Shown: positions 42,461 through 51,468, numbered from the stretch's first letter. The stretch is 64,000 nt of DNA from Amycolatopsis azurea DSM 43854 (GCF_001995215.1 NZ_MUXN01000002.1:649427-713426), one strand, 5' to 3'. Made by a program: numbers and translations. The notes: generated from the letters alone by a model not told the origin.

Positions 42461-42498
42461 GCGGGGCCCTCCTCGGCAACTGCCGAGGAGGGCCCCGC
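42461..42498 (+). terminator. Strong hairpin terminator after the trypsin gene
   Basis: GCGGGGCCCTCCTCGGCA pairs perfectly with its complement at 42481-42498 around a two-base loop (four if the top pair stays open). It starts 12 bases after the stop and is followed by TTGTGTATTTG, which is T-rich for this genome. Confidence 0.92.
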
Positions 42499-42784
42499 GT
42501 TGTGTATTTGCCGGTCATGGCCAATCGAGTGCCGAACTTGGGGTGTTCAAGCGAAATGGGGCTCAAGTCCCCCTCGAACACCGCGGGTTCAGGGTCTGGG
42601 ACACCTCGGCTGACCTGGCTCGCCGCACGACCTCGACGTTCGCGAAGGCCCACGACTGACGTGCTCTGCTCGCTGGACAACGGCGCCTCCCGCGTGGACA
42701 CCGTTTCTTCGCCTCCGGTTCCCGGGCAGAGTCCTCCCCGGAGTCGGAGGGGCAGGCGCCCGGGACGGTCGCAGGTGCGGCATC
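42499..42784. other. Gene-free gap left of the low-GC island
   Basis: I see no convincing gene in this 286-bp gap. It holds one imperfect RNA-like hairpin: GGTGTTC at 42542-42548 pairs with GAACACC at 42576-42582, enclosing GGGG/CCCC with a seven-base loop. This could be an insertion boundary or a dispersed structural repeat. Confidence 0.4.
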
Positions 42785-44287
42785 ATGAAGCAGGTGACTT
42801 GGCTTGACGATCGTGAAAGACTCGACATCGGGGCCGCGGCGAGAACACTTGGTCTCAAGCCTTGGCAAGCCGGGTGGTACCACTGGCGTCGTCGCTTCTG
42901 TTCGCCGGCCGGTAGTCAGGGTCGCCGCCATTACTGGTACGAGAACGATCTGTTCAAGTGGGCTGCGTCGACAGGTCTGCGAAAGCTTCTCCGGCAGACT
43001 CCGTTGAGATACTGGTCGGATGCCAGGGAGAAGGCGGTGTACGGTGGGAGCAAACAGGTCGCCGATGCCGTGGTTCAGGAATGGATCACAGAGTCCGGCG
43101 TTGTCGCGGTCTTCTGGCCGCTTGGCTATCACAAAGGACCGCTGGCGCATGAGGCGGCAGCCCTTTTCCCGGGAGCCGATGCGCTCGTCAGAATAGCGTC
43201 GGACTTCGGCCGAGATGGGCCGACTGTAGGTACGGCGCAACCCGGAAACGCCGATCCCGAGTGGCAAGATTTTGCCGCTCGATGGGGAGATCTTTCGCGA
43301 GTTCTGGGCCGTCCTGCGCCTTACTGGCCGCTTTCCCTTCGGGTTCCTCATCTTATGAAAGAATGGGAACCTGATAGTGCAACGGTGACGTATCTGCCCA
43401 ATCCTGATATCGATGTGACGCCACTTCTGCGGATGGTAAGCGCGCTTACCGACGACGAGCCGGCGCAGAAAGTACTCCTGCGTCTGGCCCGAGTGGCTCA
43501 GTGCCGGGTGACAGAAGCAGCTTACCGCGATCTCGAATTCGTGGAAGAGGCACATGAGCGGGTTGGCAAACCAATGGAGCTGACCACTATGGTCGCCGCG
43601 CGGCCGATAGAGTTTCCGGAGCCGCTGGAAATAAATCCTTCTGATGCGCAAACTGGCTGGCACGAAATCCTGTCCCGCAGCGACCTGCTGGCGCTCGAGT
43701 GTGTCCAGACTGTTCGCGCGTGGGATGGTGGAGCGGATTTTCACTATGCCAGCACTGAGACGGTTCGTCCTGATCGTCGTTACGGTGCGGAGTGGGCAAA
43801 GAGGCTGAGGCCGGCTAGTGAGCCCACTGCTTATCATGAATATCTTGGTCCCCAAGGGGAGCCGCTGGTGGATCCTGTCAGTGGAGCACCGGTCGTCCGG
43901 AAATCGGATGGGACCTTGACGGTTGCCGTTCCCCAACGTCTCTCAGGAGAAAACGGTAAACTGATCGAAGTCATTCTGGACGAGCCGATCTGGGTGCGGA
44001 CCGAGAACGGTGTCCTCCAAGTGGCGCCCCAGCACTACTACTACGGAATCAACTGGGGATACGGCGGAAGCGGGCCCGGGTCGCTCGCGCTCCTGATCCA
44101 CAGGCTCCTCGACGACATCACAGCACCTGCGGCGGATACGATCATCGGCGCGCCGGACGGGCTCGACGAGCTTACTCAGCTCGCATGGCCGCTAGAGCAG
44201 GTCCTCACCCGGGAGACACTTGAAGCAGCCAGGCAGGGGCGCGCCTATCGGCGCCCGACTCCGCGTTCCAAGGAAGACGGCGCGTGA
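42785..44287 (+). CDS. Unrecognised 500-aa protein in low-GC island
   Basis: This 500-residue soluble protein starts with a segment like an excisionase/MerR-type winged helix (LDIGAAARTLGLKPWQAGWY, then HYWYENDLFKWAAS). A mixed alpha/beta core follows (VVAVFWPLGYHKGPL, ADALVRIASDFG), then a C-terminal region with aromatic-rich HYYYGINWGYGGSGPG. GC content falls to about 50-55% in places, and codons such as TAT, AAA and ATA are frequent, unlike its neighbours, so horizontal acquisition is likely. It overlaps the following pentapeptide gene by four bases. I do not recognise the family. Confidence 0.72.
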   Translation: MKQVTWLDDRERLDIGAAARTLGLKPWQAGWYHWRRRFCSPAGSQGRRHYWYENDLFKWAASTGLRKLLRQTPLRYWSDAREKAVYGGSKQVADAVVQEWITESGVVAVFWPLGYHKGPLAHEAAALFPGADALVRIASDFGRDGPTVGTAQPGNADPEWQDFAARWGDLSRVLGRPAPYWPLSLRVPHLMKEWEPDSATVTYLPNPDIDVTPLLRMVSALTDDEPAQKVLLRLARVAQCRVTEAAYRDLEFVEEAHERVGKPMELTTMVAARPIEFPEPLEINPSDAQTGWHEILSRSDLLALECVQTVRAWDGGADFHYASTETVRPDRRYGAEWAKRLRPASEPTAYHEYLGPQGEPLVDPVSGAPVVRKSDGTLTVAVPQRLSGENGKLIEVILDEPIWVRTENGVLQVAPQHYYYGINWGYGGSGPGSLALLIHRLLDDITAPAADTIIGAPDGLDELTQLAWPLEQVLTRETLEAARQGRAYRRPTPRSKEDGA

Positions 44288-45558
44288 ACCCGCGTCCTCG
44301 AGGCCGAGCGGTACTTCTCCTGTCTTCGGCAAGCGTCGTCGCGGGCGCGGCAGTCGCCGGCTGGGCGGCGAGATCTTGGTGGGGCCCGCTGTGGGCCTGG
44401 CTGGCGGCTTGGTGGGCGGTTCCGTTGTCGATGGTTCTGGTGGTAGCGGGCGGCGCCGGACTGGCCAGCCACACTCGCCGAGATTCCGACGACGAGCCGA
44501 GCGATCTCCGAGTCATCTCGGTTCGGAGTATCGCGGTCGGCGGAACAGTTCTTCTGGCGATCGGTATAACCGCAATAATCGTGCTACTGCGGCTCTATGG
44601 CGGGACCGGTCCCAGTGTGCAATTGGACGCCATCCGGACAGCGGGAACGATCGTCGTGGGGACCGGTGGGGCGGCCGCGCTGCTGCTGGCGGCCAGGCGT
44701 CAACGCTCCGCCGAGTTGGCCCTGACCGACCAGCGCTCTGTGGCAAGGCAGACCGAACACGACGCGGCTGAGCGGCGGATCACCGAGCTGTACACAAAAG
44801 CCGTTGAGCAGCTTGGAGCGGACGCGGCGCCAGTCCGCCTGGGTGGCCTGTACGCCTTGGAGCGCTTGGGCCGGTCTTCCGATGCCCAGCGTGAGACCAT
44901 CCTCGACGTCGTATGTGCGTATCTGCGGATGCCGTTGCCCGTCGATCGGGAAAACGTAGCCGAAAATGCCGGCTGTTCTTCAGGCAAGCCGACACGCGAC
45001 CAGACAGAAGAACGCCAAGTTCGCCTGGCTGCTCAACAAATCCTTCATCGGGCCCGTCGGCCTGGGCCGGACTTGTGGCAGGTCGGGCGGATCAATCTGC
45101 GAGGCGCGGATCTCGCGGGTTCGGATTTGAGCGGCATCAACCTGACGTCGGCCATCTTGAACGAAGCCAATCTCGTCGGCGCGGACCTGAGCGGCGCTGA
45201 TTTGACCAACGCCGACCTCGCCGATGCCAAGTTGGACGGCATAGTTCTCCGCCGGACGACGCTGACAGGCGTTGTCCTCGATCGGACCGACTTGAGCGAA
45301 CAGGCGCTTCCCGGGCTGAACCTTGTGGGGGCGCACCTCGAGGGCACCAACCTCTCCCGAGCCGATCTTGCAGGTGTCATCCTTCGTGATGCTGTGCTCA
45401 GGGGAGCCAACCTGACGGAAGCCGATCTCACCGGCGCCGACTTGAGGAATGTGACTTTGAGGACGGTCGATACCACGCGAACGATCTTCGGTTCGTCCCT
45501 GTCGCGCGAACAGCTTCAGGAAGTCACAACTTCGGGCTTGGTAAACGATCCCGAGTGA
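44284..45558 (+). CDS. Membrane-anchored pentapeptide-repeat protein
   Basis: This 424-residue protein has about four N-terminal membrane helices (around 9-28, 32-60, 80-105 and 118-140), a helical linker (about 145-265, with LYTKAVEQLGADAAPVRLGG), and a C-terminal pentapeptide-repeat helix (about 268-400, A(D/N)LxG units such as GADLSGADLTNADLADAKLD). The linker motif LYTKAVEQLGS-like/VRLGGLYALERL is common in actinobacterial membrane pentapeptide proteins. The GTG overlaps the previous stop. It is a partner of the unknown protein in the same low-GC island. Confidence 0.85.
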   Translation: MNPRPRGRAVLLLSSASVVAGAAVAGWAARSWWGPLWAWLAAWWAVPLSMVLVVAGGAGLASHTRRDSDDEPSDLRVISVRSIAVGGTVLLAIGITAIIVLLRLYGGTGPSVQLDAIRTAGTIVVGTGGAAALLLAARRQRSAELALTDQRSVARQTEHDAAERRITELYTKAVEQLGADAAPVRLGGLYALERLGRSSDAQRETILDVVCAYLRMPLPVDRENVAENAGCSSGKPTRDQTEERQVRLAAQQILHRARRPGPDLWQVGRINLRGADLAGSDLSGINLTSAILNEANLVGADLSGADLTNADLADAKLDGIVLRRTTLTGVVLDRTDLSEQALPGLNLVGAHLEGTNLSRADLAGVILRDAVLRGANLTEADLTGADLRNVTLRTVDTTRTIFGSSLSREQLQEVTTSGLVNDPE

Positions 45559-45744
45559 AGCGAACGCTCGATACAGGACTGTCGAGCCTCACGAGATACG
45601 AGTCGGCGGCATGTCCTGCGACGAGCGGCTTCGATGTGTCGGAGCTGTTTCGAAGACCGCTTCGATGATTAGCGTGCAAGATGGCCTTCGGAGACGCACG
45701 TACGGCCTTTCGTCGATAGGAGTGGTGCTTGTGATGCGTGCGCT

Positions 45745-46317
45745 TCAAGCTTGGTTACCTTGCGGGGTATATGCTGTGGCTCGGCGTGCCCGGTGGTTGG
45801 CCACGTTGACACGGTTTCCGCAGAGCCCTGGCATGCAATAGCGCCGCCGTCCGGGGCGCGTGGTGTCGATGAACGCGCCTCGGCAACCGGCCGCGCTGCA
45901 CACGCGTAACCGTTCCGCGCCGAGAGCCCGGACGACACCGAGAATCCCGACGCCGCAGACCAGCGAGAGACTGTCGGAGACTGTCGCTCCCGGCCGGAGG
46001 GAAACAGTCCATCGAGCATGGCCAGAGGAGACGTCGAGGGTGACGTCACCGATCGCAGACGTCAGCGCGGTGGCGCCGGTGACAAGGCTCGCCTGGTCCG
46101 GATGATCGATCAGATCCCGCACCGTCGTGCGCAGCAGGCGAACGGCAAGCAGATCGCTGGGGCGGGTGGCCGAAGGTATCGAGTGAAGCTCGGCGAAGGC
46201 GGCGAGAGAGGCCTGGTCAGGCAGGTGGTCTTCGCCGTGCCAGACCTCAGGCGCTGTGTTGACCAGGTCGGTAGCGACGCCTGCCGCCCAGACGTAAGCG
46301 TCTAACGCCACTTGCAT
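45745..46317 (-). CDS. CGNR zinc-finger (ABATE-type) regulator
   Basis: This 190-residue protein has an N-terminal ABATE-like stress-sensing region (about 1-130) and a C-terminal CGNR zinc finger at about 138-180: CSAAGCRGAFIDTTRPGRRRYC, then CGNR, NHRAR. These proteins are predicted DNA-binding regulators. It is divergent from the HAD hydrolase gene across 64 bp that contain a perfect GCGGTTAACCGC palindrome, so it probably controls itself and that gene. Confidence 0.85.
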   Translation of the reverse strand: MQVALDAYVWAAGVATDLVNTAPEVWHGEDHLPDQASLAAFAELHSIPSATRPSDLLAVRLLRTTVRDLIDHPDQASLVTGATALTSAIGDVTLDVSSGHARWTVSLRPGATVSDSLSLVCGVGILGVVRALGAERLRVCSAAGCRGAFIDTTRPGRRRYCMPGLCGNRVNVANHRARRATAYTPQGNQA

Positions 46318-46341
46318 CCCTTACCAACCTCTCGTACGTTC

Positions 46342-46353
46342 GCGGTTAACCGC
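46342..46353. promoter_or_regulatory. Palindrome in the CGNR/HAD divergent promoter
   Basis: GCGGTTAACCGC is a perfect 12-bp palindrome midway in the short divergent gap. AACC/GGTT elements flank it. It is a candidate site for the CGNR regulator. Confidence 0.45.
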
Positions 46354-46381
46354 TACTTTAACCCTTACCGGGAGGTTGCTC

Positions 46382-47020
46382 GTGCAGATCGACGCCTTGG
46401 TGTTCGACATACTCGGCACGCTCGTCGACGAACCGGCCGGGATCCGCGCGGCCGTCGGGCAAGCCGAGCCGGACGCCGACGCGGATCAGCTGGTCAGGCA
46501 GTGGCTCGGCCACGTCGCAACGGAGCAGCAGCGCATCGTCGACGGCGAAAGGCCGTACGCGCCGAGCGACGTTCTCGACCGCGAAGCAGCTCAGACAGAC
46601 GCACTCGCAAGTGCGGGCCGCAGGATGCCGCCCTGGCCCGACACGGTCGAAGGGCTCAACAAGCTGGCCGAGCACTACCCGCTGATCGGCCTCTCCAACG
46701 CCAGCCGGACGACCCTGCTCCGGATGAACGCCTACGCAGGCCTGCGCTGGCATGAGGCGCTCTCCGCCGAAGAGGCCCAGTCCTACAAGCCGGACCCGGC
46801 TGTCTACGAGCTGGCCGTCGAACTGACCAAGACAAAGCCGGAGCGGCTCCTGATGGTCGCCGCCCACGCGTGGGATCTGAGGGGAGCGCAGAGCGTCGGT
46901 CTGCGCACCGCCTACGTCGCCCGGCCCATCGGGGACCCGCCGTCGGAGACCGACCGCTTCGACTTCTACGCGGACGACCTCGCCGATCTGGCGGCTCAGC
47001 TCGCAAAACTTCGGATGTGA
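46382..47020 (+). CDS. HAD-superfamily hydrolase, haloacid dehalogenase type
   Basis: This 212-residue protein has the nucleophile Asp9 in LVFDILGTLVD, the Ser/Thr motif in IGLSNASRT near residue 105, the Lys in YKPDPAVY near residue 138, and the acidic motif near 160-175 with AAHAWDLRGAQSVGLRTAYV. This pattern is the 2-haloacid dehalogenase-like branch, although its substrate may be a phosphate ester. GTG 46382 is chosen because GGGAGG lies six bases upstream; a TTG at 46376 is less likely. Confidence 0.88.
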   Translation: MQIDALVFDILGTLVDEPAGIRAAVGQAEPDADADQLVRQWLGHVATEQQRIVDGERPYAPSDVLDREAAQTDALASAGRRMPPWPDTVEGLNKLAEHYPLIGLSNASRTTLLRMNAYAGLRWHEALSAEEAQSYKPDPAVYELAVELTKTKPERLLMVAAHAWDLRGAQSVGLRTAYVARPIGDPPSETDRFDFYADDLADLAAQLAKLRM

Positions 47021-47031
47021 TCAAAACTGTC

Positions 47032-47073
47032 GGTGCCTCCCGCTAGGTTCTTCCCAGTCCCCACCGAGGCACC
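47032..47073. promoter_or_regulatory. Inverted repeat before the SWIM/MoxR operon
   Basis: GGTGCCTC at 47032-47039 pairs with GAGGCACC at 47066-47073 (26-base spacer), ending 18 bases before the TTG start of the first operon gene. It could be an operator pair or a leader hairpin. It could also terminate the upstream HAD gene. Confidence 0.4.
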
Positions 47074-47091
47074 CCGCAAGGAGAAGATGCG

Positions 47092-47589
47092 TTGTCAGAC
47101 TGGGAAAGAGCGAGCACGGCCCGGGTATTGCCACCTGCCCGCCCGCGCAAGCTCGCGAAGGTTCCGTTCGTCGAACTGGCCGACGGACGGGTGCAGGGCG
47201 TGGTGTCCAGCGGATCGGACATCGGGCGAGTCTACGTCTCGTCGGTCGCGGCGAGCACGTACGAATTCGCCTGTAGTACCAACAACAATCGGCCTTGCGG
47301 CGGGGCACGGGGCATGTTCTGCAACCACATCCTCGCTCTGCTCAACGAATCCACCCTCCAGTACGGCGCCGAGCGGGTCGCACGATACCTACGTGTGGAC
47401 GTTCCGGAGCCGACCGCGCAGGCCATTTCGCAGACCATGAGCGCGACGCGGCCGTCGCAGGGCGACAGCACCGCGGCCGCGTCCGTGTTCAGCCAGTTCT
47501 TGCGGCACTTGGCATATCTGGAATTCGAGGCGTCGACTGCGCCGGTGCCGGAACTCCAGTGGTTCCCGCCGACCAGGGCGGTGGTGTGA
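47092..47589 (+). CDS. SWIM-type zinc-finger protein
   Basis: This 165-residue protein has a beta-rich region at about 15-55 (VQGVVSSGSDIGRVYVSSVA) and then a SWIM-like zinc motif (YEFACSTNNN, CGGA, MFCNHILALLNE; ligands Cys-Cys-Cys-His). SWIM domains bind nucleic acid or protein. The start is TTG 47092 with AAGGAGAAG just before it. It opens a five-gene operon and overlaps the next gene by one base (TGATG). SWIM proteins are recurrent partners of MoxR/vWA clusters in actinobacteria. Confidence 0.83.
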   Translation: MSDWERASTARVLPPARPRKLAKVPFVELADGRVQGVVSSGSDIGRVYVSSVAASTYEFACSTNNNRPCGGARGMFCNHILALLNESTLQYGAERVARYLRVDVPEPTAQAISQTMSATRPSQGDSTAAASVFSQFLRHLAYLEFEASTAPVPELQWFPPTRAVV

Positions 47590-48968
47590 TGCGCACCGAT
47601 CTGCTCACCGACCCCAACACCGGTCTCGACGAGGCGTTGGCGGCTGTCGACGCGTTCGATGACGTGCTTGTCGCCGGACTGCTTCGTCCTCAGAAGGTCG
47701 CCGGCCTGACCGAGCTGGCCGATGCCGTCGCGGGGTCGCCGCTGGCGGCGCGGGTCGCCGAGGCGGCCGAGAAGACGGCGGCCGGAGCGGCGGGGGAGGA
47801 GCACTTCGTTTCCCTTGCTGTGGCGAGGGTCGCGGTGTTCGGCTCCGTACACGACGCTGTCCTCGCGCGCATCGCCGAGGCGACCGGTCGGCCACCCGGT
47901 GAAGAGGCAGCCGGGCAAGCGGCCGGGGCGGAGTCGCCGAATCTGCTGGCCGCCGCTCGGTCCTGGCTGTCCGATCTGGCCCGTGCCGGCTGGCAAGGCA
48001 TCGACCACGACCTGATTTCGGCCTCGGCTCCGGTGATCTCCGCACTACTCTCGGAGCCGAGCTTGCGCCGGTTGGCGGTCCTGCTCGACGGGTTCGCGGC
48101 GGAACTGGCGGCGTCGTGTCCGGGCGCGGCGCTGGAGCGCGTTCCCGTCCGGCGCTGGGGTGACCTGTGGTCGCGCGGGATGTTGCTGACCCTGCCCGGC
48201 GTGGCGGCGGCGCCCGCGATCGGCACCGTCACCGGCCGACTGTTACCGCTGGGCGTCGACCTGCTCGAACATTCGACGGCGGCGCAGGCCCAGGTCCATG
48301 CGGTGCTTGAGCCCGAAGACGGCACGGCGCCGCGCCTCGTGCGTGCGAGCGTGACGGTGCCCAAGCCGGACACGATCATCGGTGCCGGGATCTGGCAATT
48401 GCTGCGCCCGCATCTTTCCCTGCTCACGGCTGTCAGCGAGGGCCGCTCGATGGATCTCGCGGACATGCCGGTCACCGCCGAGGGCGACCTTCTCTGGCAG
48501 GACGACCATGCTCGCCTCGGCGAGCCCGCGGACGCGTTCTCCACCGCGCGTGTCGTCCTGCCGAAAGCCACCGCGCCGGTGGTCGCGCCATTGGACCGGC
48601 ATCCGGTGCGCGTCGCGGTCCCTGTCTTCTTGGAGGGCTACGGCATCGAAGGCGACGAAGACGCGCCTTCCTTCACGTTCGCCGGGAGTCGGCTTCCCGT
48701 CGAGACCGATCGCATCCCCGCCGCCGGGCCGCTGACCCCGAAGGCGGTCGCGACGTCCGGCGCGTGCATCGGCTTGATCCGGTGGGATGGCGAGTTCCGG
48801 CTCCAGCCGCTCGCGGTGGAGACCACCGTGCGCAAGAAGACCACTGCCGTGCACGCCGGAGCCTGGGCCGGAGGCACCACGGACAAGGCCGGGGTGAAAG
48901 CCGAGAAGGCGGCCACCGACGCCGCGGCCGTGCTGCGCGAGCGCGCCGGAAGGTTGCTGCGGAAATGA
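47589..48968 (+). CDS. Unknown protein, second gene of the MoxR-vWA operon
   Basis: This 459-residue protein has a helical N-terminal half (about 1-190) and a beta-rich C-terminal half (about 190-415, VHAVLEPEDGTAPRLVRASV, then RHPVRVAVPVFLEGYGIEG), with a final helical tail. There is no signal, membrane segment or catalytic motif. It does not show the W-x-E-L-V-x-x-A-L-L-G start of DUF5691 proteins, which often occupy this position in related operons, so it may be a replacement. It overlaps both neighbours, which implies fixed stoichiometry. The function is unknown. Confidence 0.78.
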   Translation: MRTDLLTDPNTGLDEALAAVDAFDDVLVAGLLRPQKVAGLTELADAVAGSPLAARVAEAAEKTAAGAAGEEHFVSLAVARVAVFGSVHDAVLARIAEATGRPPGEEAAGQAAGAESPNLLAAARSWLSDLARAGWQGIDHDLISASAPVISALLSEPSLRRLAVLLDGFAAELAASCPGAALERVPVRRWGDLWSRGMLLTLPGVAAAPAIGTVTGRLLPLGVDLLEHSTAAQAQVHAVLEPEDGTAPRLVRASVTVPKPDTIIGAGIWQLLRPHLSLLTAVSEGRSMDLADMPVTAEGDLLWQDDHARLGEPADAFSTARVVLPKATAPVVAPLDRHPVRVAVPVFLEGYGIEGDEDAPSFTFAGSRLPVETDRIPAAGPLTPKAVATSGACIGLIRWDGEFRLQPLAVETTVRKKTTAVHAGAWAGGTTDKAGVKAEKAATDAAAVLRERAGRLLRK

Positions 48969-50335
48969 CCGAATCCGAGGACAACCGCCGCCAGGTCCTG
49001 TACTGGCGGCTGCTCGCCCGGCTCTTCGACGGCGAGGAGCAGGCCGCGCTCGAATCGGCGAGTGTGGCCGTGGTCGAGGACATCGGCCTGCCGTCGGCGT
49101 TGCTGGACCCGAACGTCGCCGTGGACTCGGTCGTCCAGCGGCATCCGGAGCTCGCCGCCGAGTTCGACGGGCTGATGGTCCCCGAAGCCGAGGACAGCCG
49201 GGACAAGGCCGCGGAGGTACGGCGTGCGGCGCTGGTGTCGAAGGTGCTGCTCAACGTCTTCGCCCCGGCCCCGCACACGGTGACGGCCGGGCAGTTGTCC
49301 TGCTGGCAGGCCGACGCGGGCTGGCTCGAACGCGCGCTGGGATGCCGTCCTGGTGAGCTCCGCGGTGGCAGGCCCGGAGGTGCTCCGACGGGTCTTGGTG
49401 GCACCGGAGGCGGCGGGGCTCCCGACCTGAGCACGCTCCTCCCCGCGATCGGGCCGGACCTCGCCGGCATCGAAGCGGACCTCGTCAAGCGGATGCACCT
49501 GCGCGAGGTACTCGCCGATCCCACGCTCGCGGCGAAGCTGAGCCCGAGTATGTCCCTCATCGAACAGTTGTTGCGGGACAAGGACAACCTGTCCGGAGTG
49601 GCGCTGGCCAACGCCAAGTCACTGATCCGCCGCTATGTCGACGAGATCGCGGAGGTCCTGCGCACCCAGGTCGAGAAGGCCTCGACGGGCAAGGTGGACC
49701 GCTCGGTCCCGCCGAAGCGCGTGTTCCGCAACCTCGACCTCGACCGCACCATCTGGAAGAACCTCACCAACTGGAGCCCCGAAGAGGAACGGCTCTACGT
49801 CGACCGCCTCTACTACAAACAGACCGCGAAGAAGACCACTCCGCAGCGGCTCATCGCGGTGGTCGACCAGTCCGGTTCCATGGTCGACTCGATGGTCAAC
49901 TGCGCCGTGCTGGCCTCGATCTTCGCCGGACTGCCCAAAGTGGACGTCCACCTGATCGCCTACGACACCCAGGCACTCGACCTCACACCGTGGGTGCACG
50001 ATCCGTTCGAGACCCTGCTGCGCACCAACCTCGGCGGCGGCAACGACGGCATGGTCGCGATGGGGCTGACCCAGCCGAAGATCGCCGAACCGGCCAACAC
50101 CGTGGTGGTGTGGATCTCGGACTTCTACGAGACCCGTGTCGAGCAGCTCTTCGAGAGCATGGCCGCGATCCACCGGTCCGGGGCGAAGTTCATCCCCGTC
50201 GGCTCGGTCACCAGCGCCGGCCGCGGCAGCGTGAACCCGTGGTTCCGCGAGCGCTTCAAGGACCTCGGCACACCGGTGATCTCCGGCCACATCACCAAGC
50301 TCGTCCACGAACTCAAGACTTTCCTCACCTCCTGA
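48965..50335 (+). CDS. vWA-domain protein of a MoxR-type system
   Basis: This 456-residue protein has a helical N-terminal region (about 1-290, with a Gly-rich break near 130-150) and a C-terminal von Willebrand A domain (about 295-450). The metal site DQSGSM at Asp301-Ser303-Ser305 is intact, with the later Thr and Asp near TNLGGGNDG and WISDFYE. In MoxR-vWA pairs the ATPase remodels or loads the vWA partner. It overlaps the previous gene by four bases (ATGA), and the ATPase gene follows after 20 bp. Confidence 0.9.
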   Translation: MTESEDNRRQVLYWRLLARLFDGEEQAALESASVAVVEDIGLPSALLDPNVAVDSVVQRHPELAAEFDGLMVPEAEDSRDKAAEVRRAALVSKVLLNVFAPAPHTVTAGQLSCWQADAGWLERALGCRPGELRGGRPGGAPTGLGGTGGGGAPDLSTLLPAIGPDLAGIEADLVKRMHLREVLADPTLAAKLSPSMSLIEQLLRDKDNLSGVALANAKSLIRRYVDEIAEVLRTQVEKASTGKVDRSVPPKRVFRNLDLDRTIWKNLTNWSPEEERLYVDRLYYKQTAKKTTPQRLIAVVDQSGSMVDSMVNCAVLASIFAGLPKVDVHLIAYDTQALDLTPWVHDPFETLLRTNLGGGNDGMVAMGLTQPKIAEPANTVVVWISDFYETRVEQLFESMAAIHRSGAKFIPVGSVTSAGRGSVNPWFRERFKDLGTPVISGHITKLVHELKTFLTS

Positions 50336-50355
50336 ACCTCCCCGAAAGGCACGAA

Positions 50356-51468
50356 ATGTCCGACGTCTTGCGCGCCCCCGCCGAACTCAAGTACGCCGAA
50401 GAGCTGGACTGGCTGGAATCGGTCGACGACAGCCCCAAACCGTTCGCGTGGCGCCTGTCCCCGAAGATGATCCGTCTGTTCGTCCTCGGTTCCGAGCGCG
50501 CCGACGGCCTCGACCGCGAGATCTCGCAGAAGTGGTTCGGCGACCGGAGCATCGTCGAGCGGGCCATCGTCACGCTCGCCTCCGACCGCGGTCTGCTGCT
50601 CATCGGCGACCCCGGCACCGGCAAGAGCTGGCTCGCCGAACTGCTGGCGGCGGCGATCTCCCGCAACTCCACGCTCGTCGTGCAGGGAACCGCCGGCACC
50701 ACCGAAGACCACATCAAGTACTCGTGGAACGTCTCGATGGTCATCGCCAAGGGCCAGTCCCGCGAGTCCATGATCCCGTCGCCGATCATGACGGCGATGG
50801 AGGCGGGCTCGATCGGGCGGTTCGAGGAGCTGACCCGGTCCACCAGCGACGTCCAGGACGCGCTGATCTCGATCCTCTCCGAGAAGTACATCTCGGTGCC
50901 GGAACTGGACAGCGACGGCATCGTCTTCGCCAAGCCCGGCTTCTCCGTGATCGCCACCGCCAACAGCCGCGACCGCGGCGTCAACGACCTGTCCTCCGCG
51001 CTCAAACGCCGGTTCAACTTCGTCCGCATCCCGGTGGTGACGAACAAGAAGAGCGAGGCGGAGATCGTCCGCTTCCGCACCGAGGAACTGCTGCGCCGCC
51101 ATCAGATCGAGCTGGACGTGCCGCCGACGCTGCTCGACGTGCTGCTGCGCAGCTTCGGCGACCTGCGCGCCGCGGCGGCGTCCGCGGGCAGCGACGACGA
51201 GAAGCTGGAGTCCGCGCTGTCCACCGCCGAGCAGATCGGCGTGCTCGAAGACGCGGTACTGCACAGCAACTTCTTCGGGGAACGCGAGCTGACCGCCCGC
51301 ACGCTCGCGTCCTCGCTTGTCGGCTCGCTCGCCCGCCGCGAGCCGGAGGACCTGGCGATCCTCAACAAGTACCTGCACGGCGTCGTCGAACCGCGCAGCA
51401 AGGACGAGGGCGGGGACTGGCCGGAGTTCCTCGACGGCGGCCGCGATGCGATCGCCACCCTCTCGTGA
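50356..51468 (+). CDS. MoxR-like AAA+ ATPase
   Basis: This 370-residue protein has Walker A GDPGTGKS at residues 84-91, sensor 1 IATANSRDRG, an arginine-finger region ALKRRF and a C-terminal lid. At the Walker B position the usual hhhhDE is replaced by GRFEE, so the first acidic residue is Glu, not Asp. MoxR ATPases act as chaperones with vWA proteins. GAAAGG precedes ATG 50356. It overlaps the DUF5682-like gene by four bases (GTGA). Confidence 0.92.
   Translation: MSDVLRAPAELKYAEELDWLESVDDSPKPFAWRLSPKMIRLFVLGSERADGLDREISQKWFGDRSIVERAIVTLASDRGLLLIGDPGTGKSWLAELLAAAISRNSTLVVQGTAGTTEDHIKYSWNVSMVIAKGQSRESMIPSPIMTAMEAGSIGRFEELTRSTSDVQDALISILSEKYISVPELDSDGIVFAKPGFSVIATANSRDRGVNDLSSALKRRFNFVRIPVVTNKKSEAEIVRFRTEELLRRHQIELDVPPTLLDVLLRSFGDLRAAAASAGSDDEKLESALSTAEQIGVLEDAVLHSNFFGERELTARTLASSLVGSLARREPEDLAILNKYLHGVVEPRSKDEGGDWPEFLDGGRDAIATLS

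Noticed and set aside
42541..42615. Possible tRNA-like fold
   Set aside because: The paired arms span only 41 bases, and there is no anticodon or T-loop arrangement.
45611..45841. Plus-strand frame of 76 codons
   Set aside because: Overlaps the 3' end of the CGNR gene and has no supporting signal.
47589..48968. DUF5691 assignment for the second gene of the MoxR-vWA operon
   Set aside because: The operon position fits, but the expected N-terminal signature and helical-repeat pattern are not visible.
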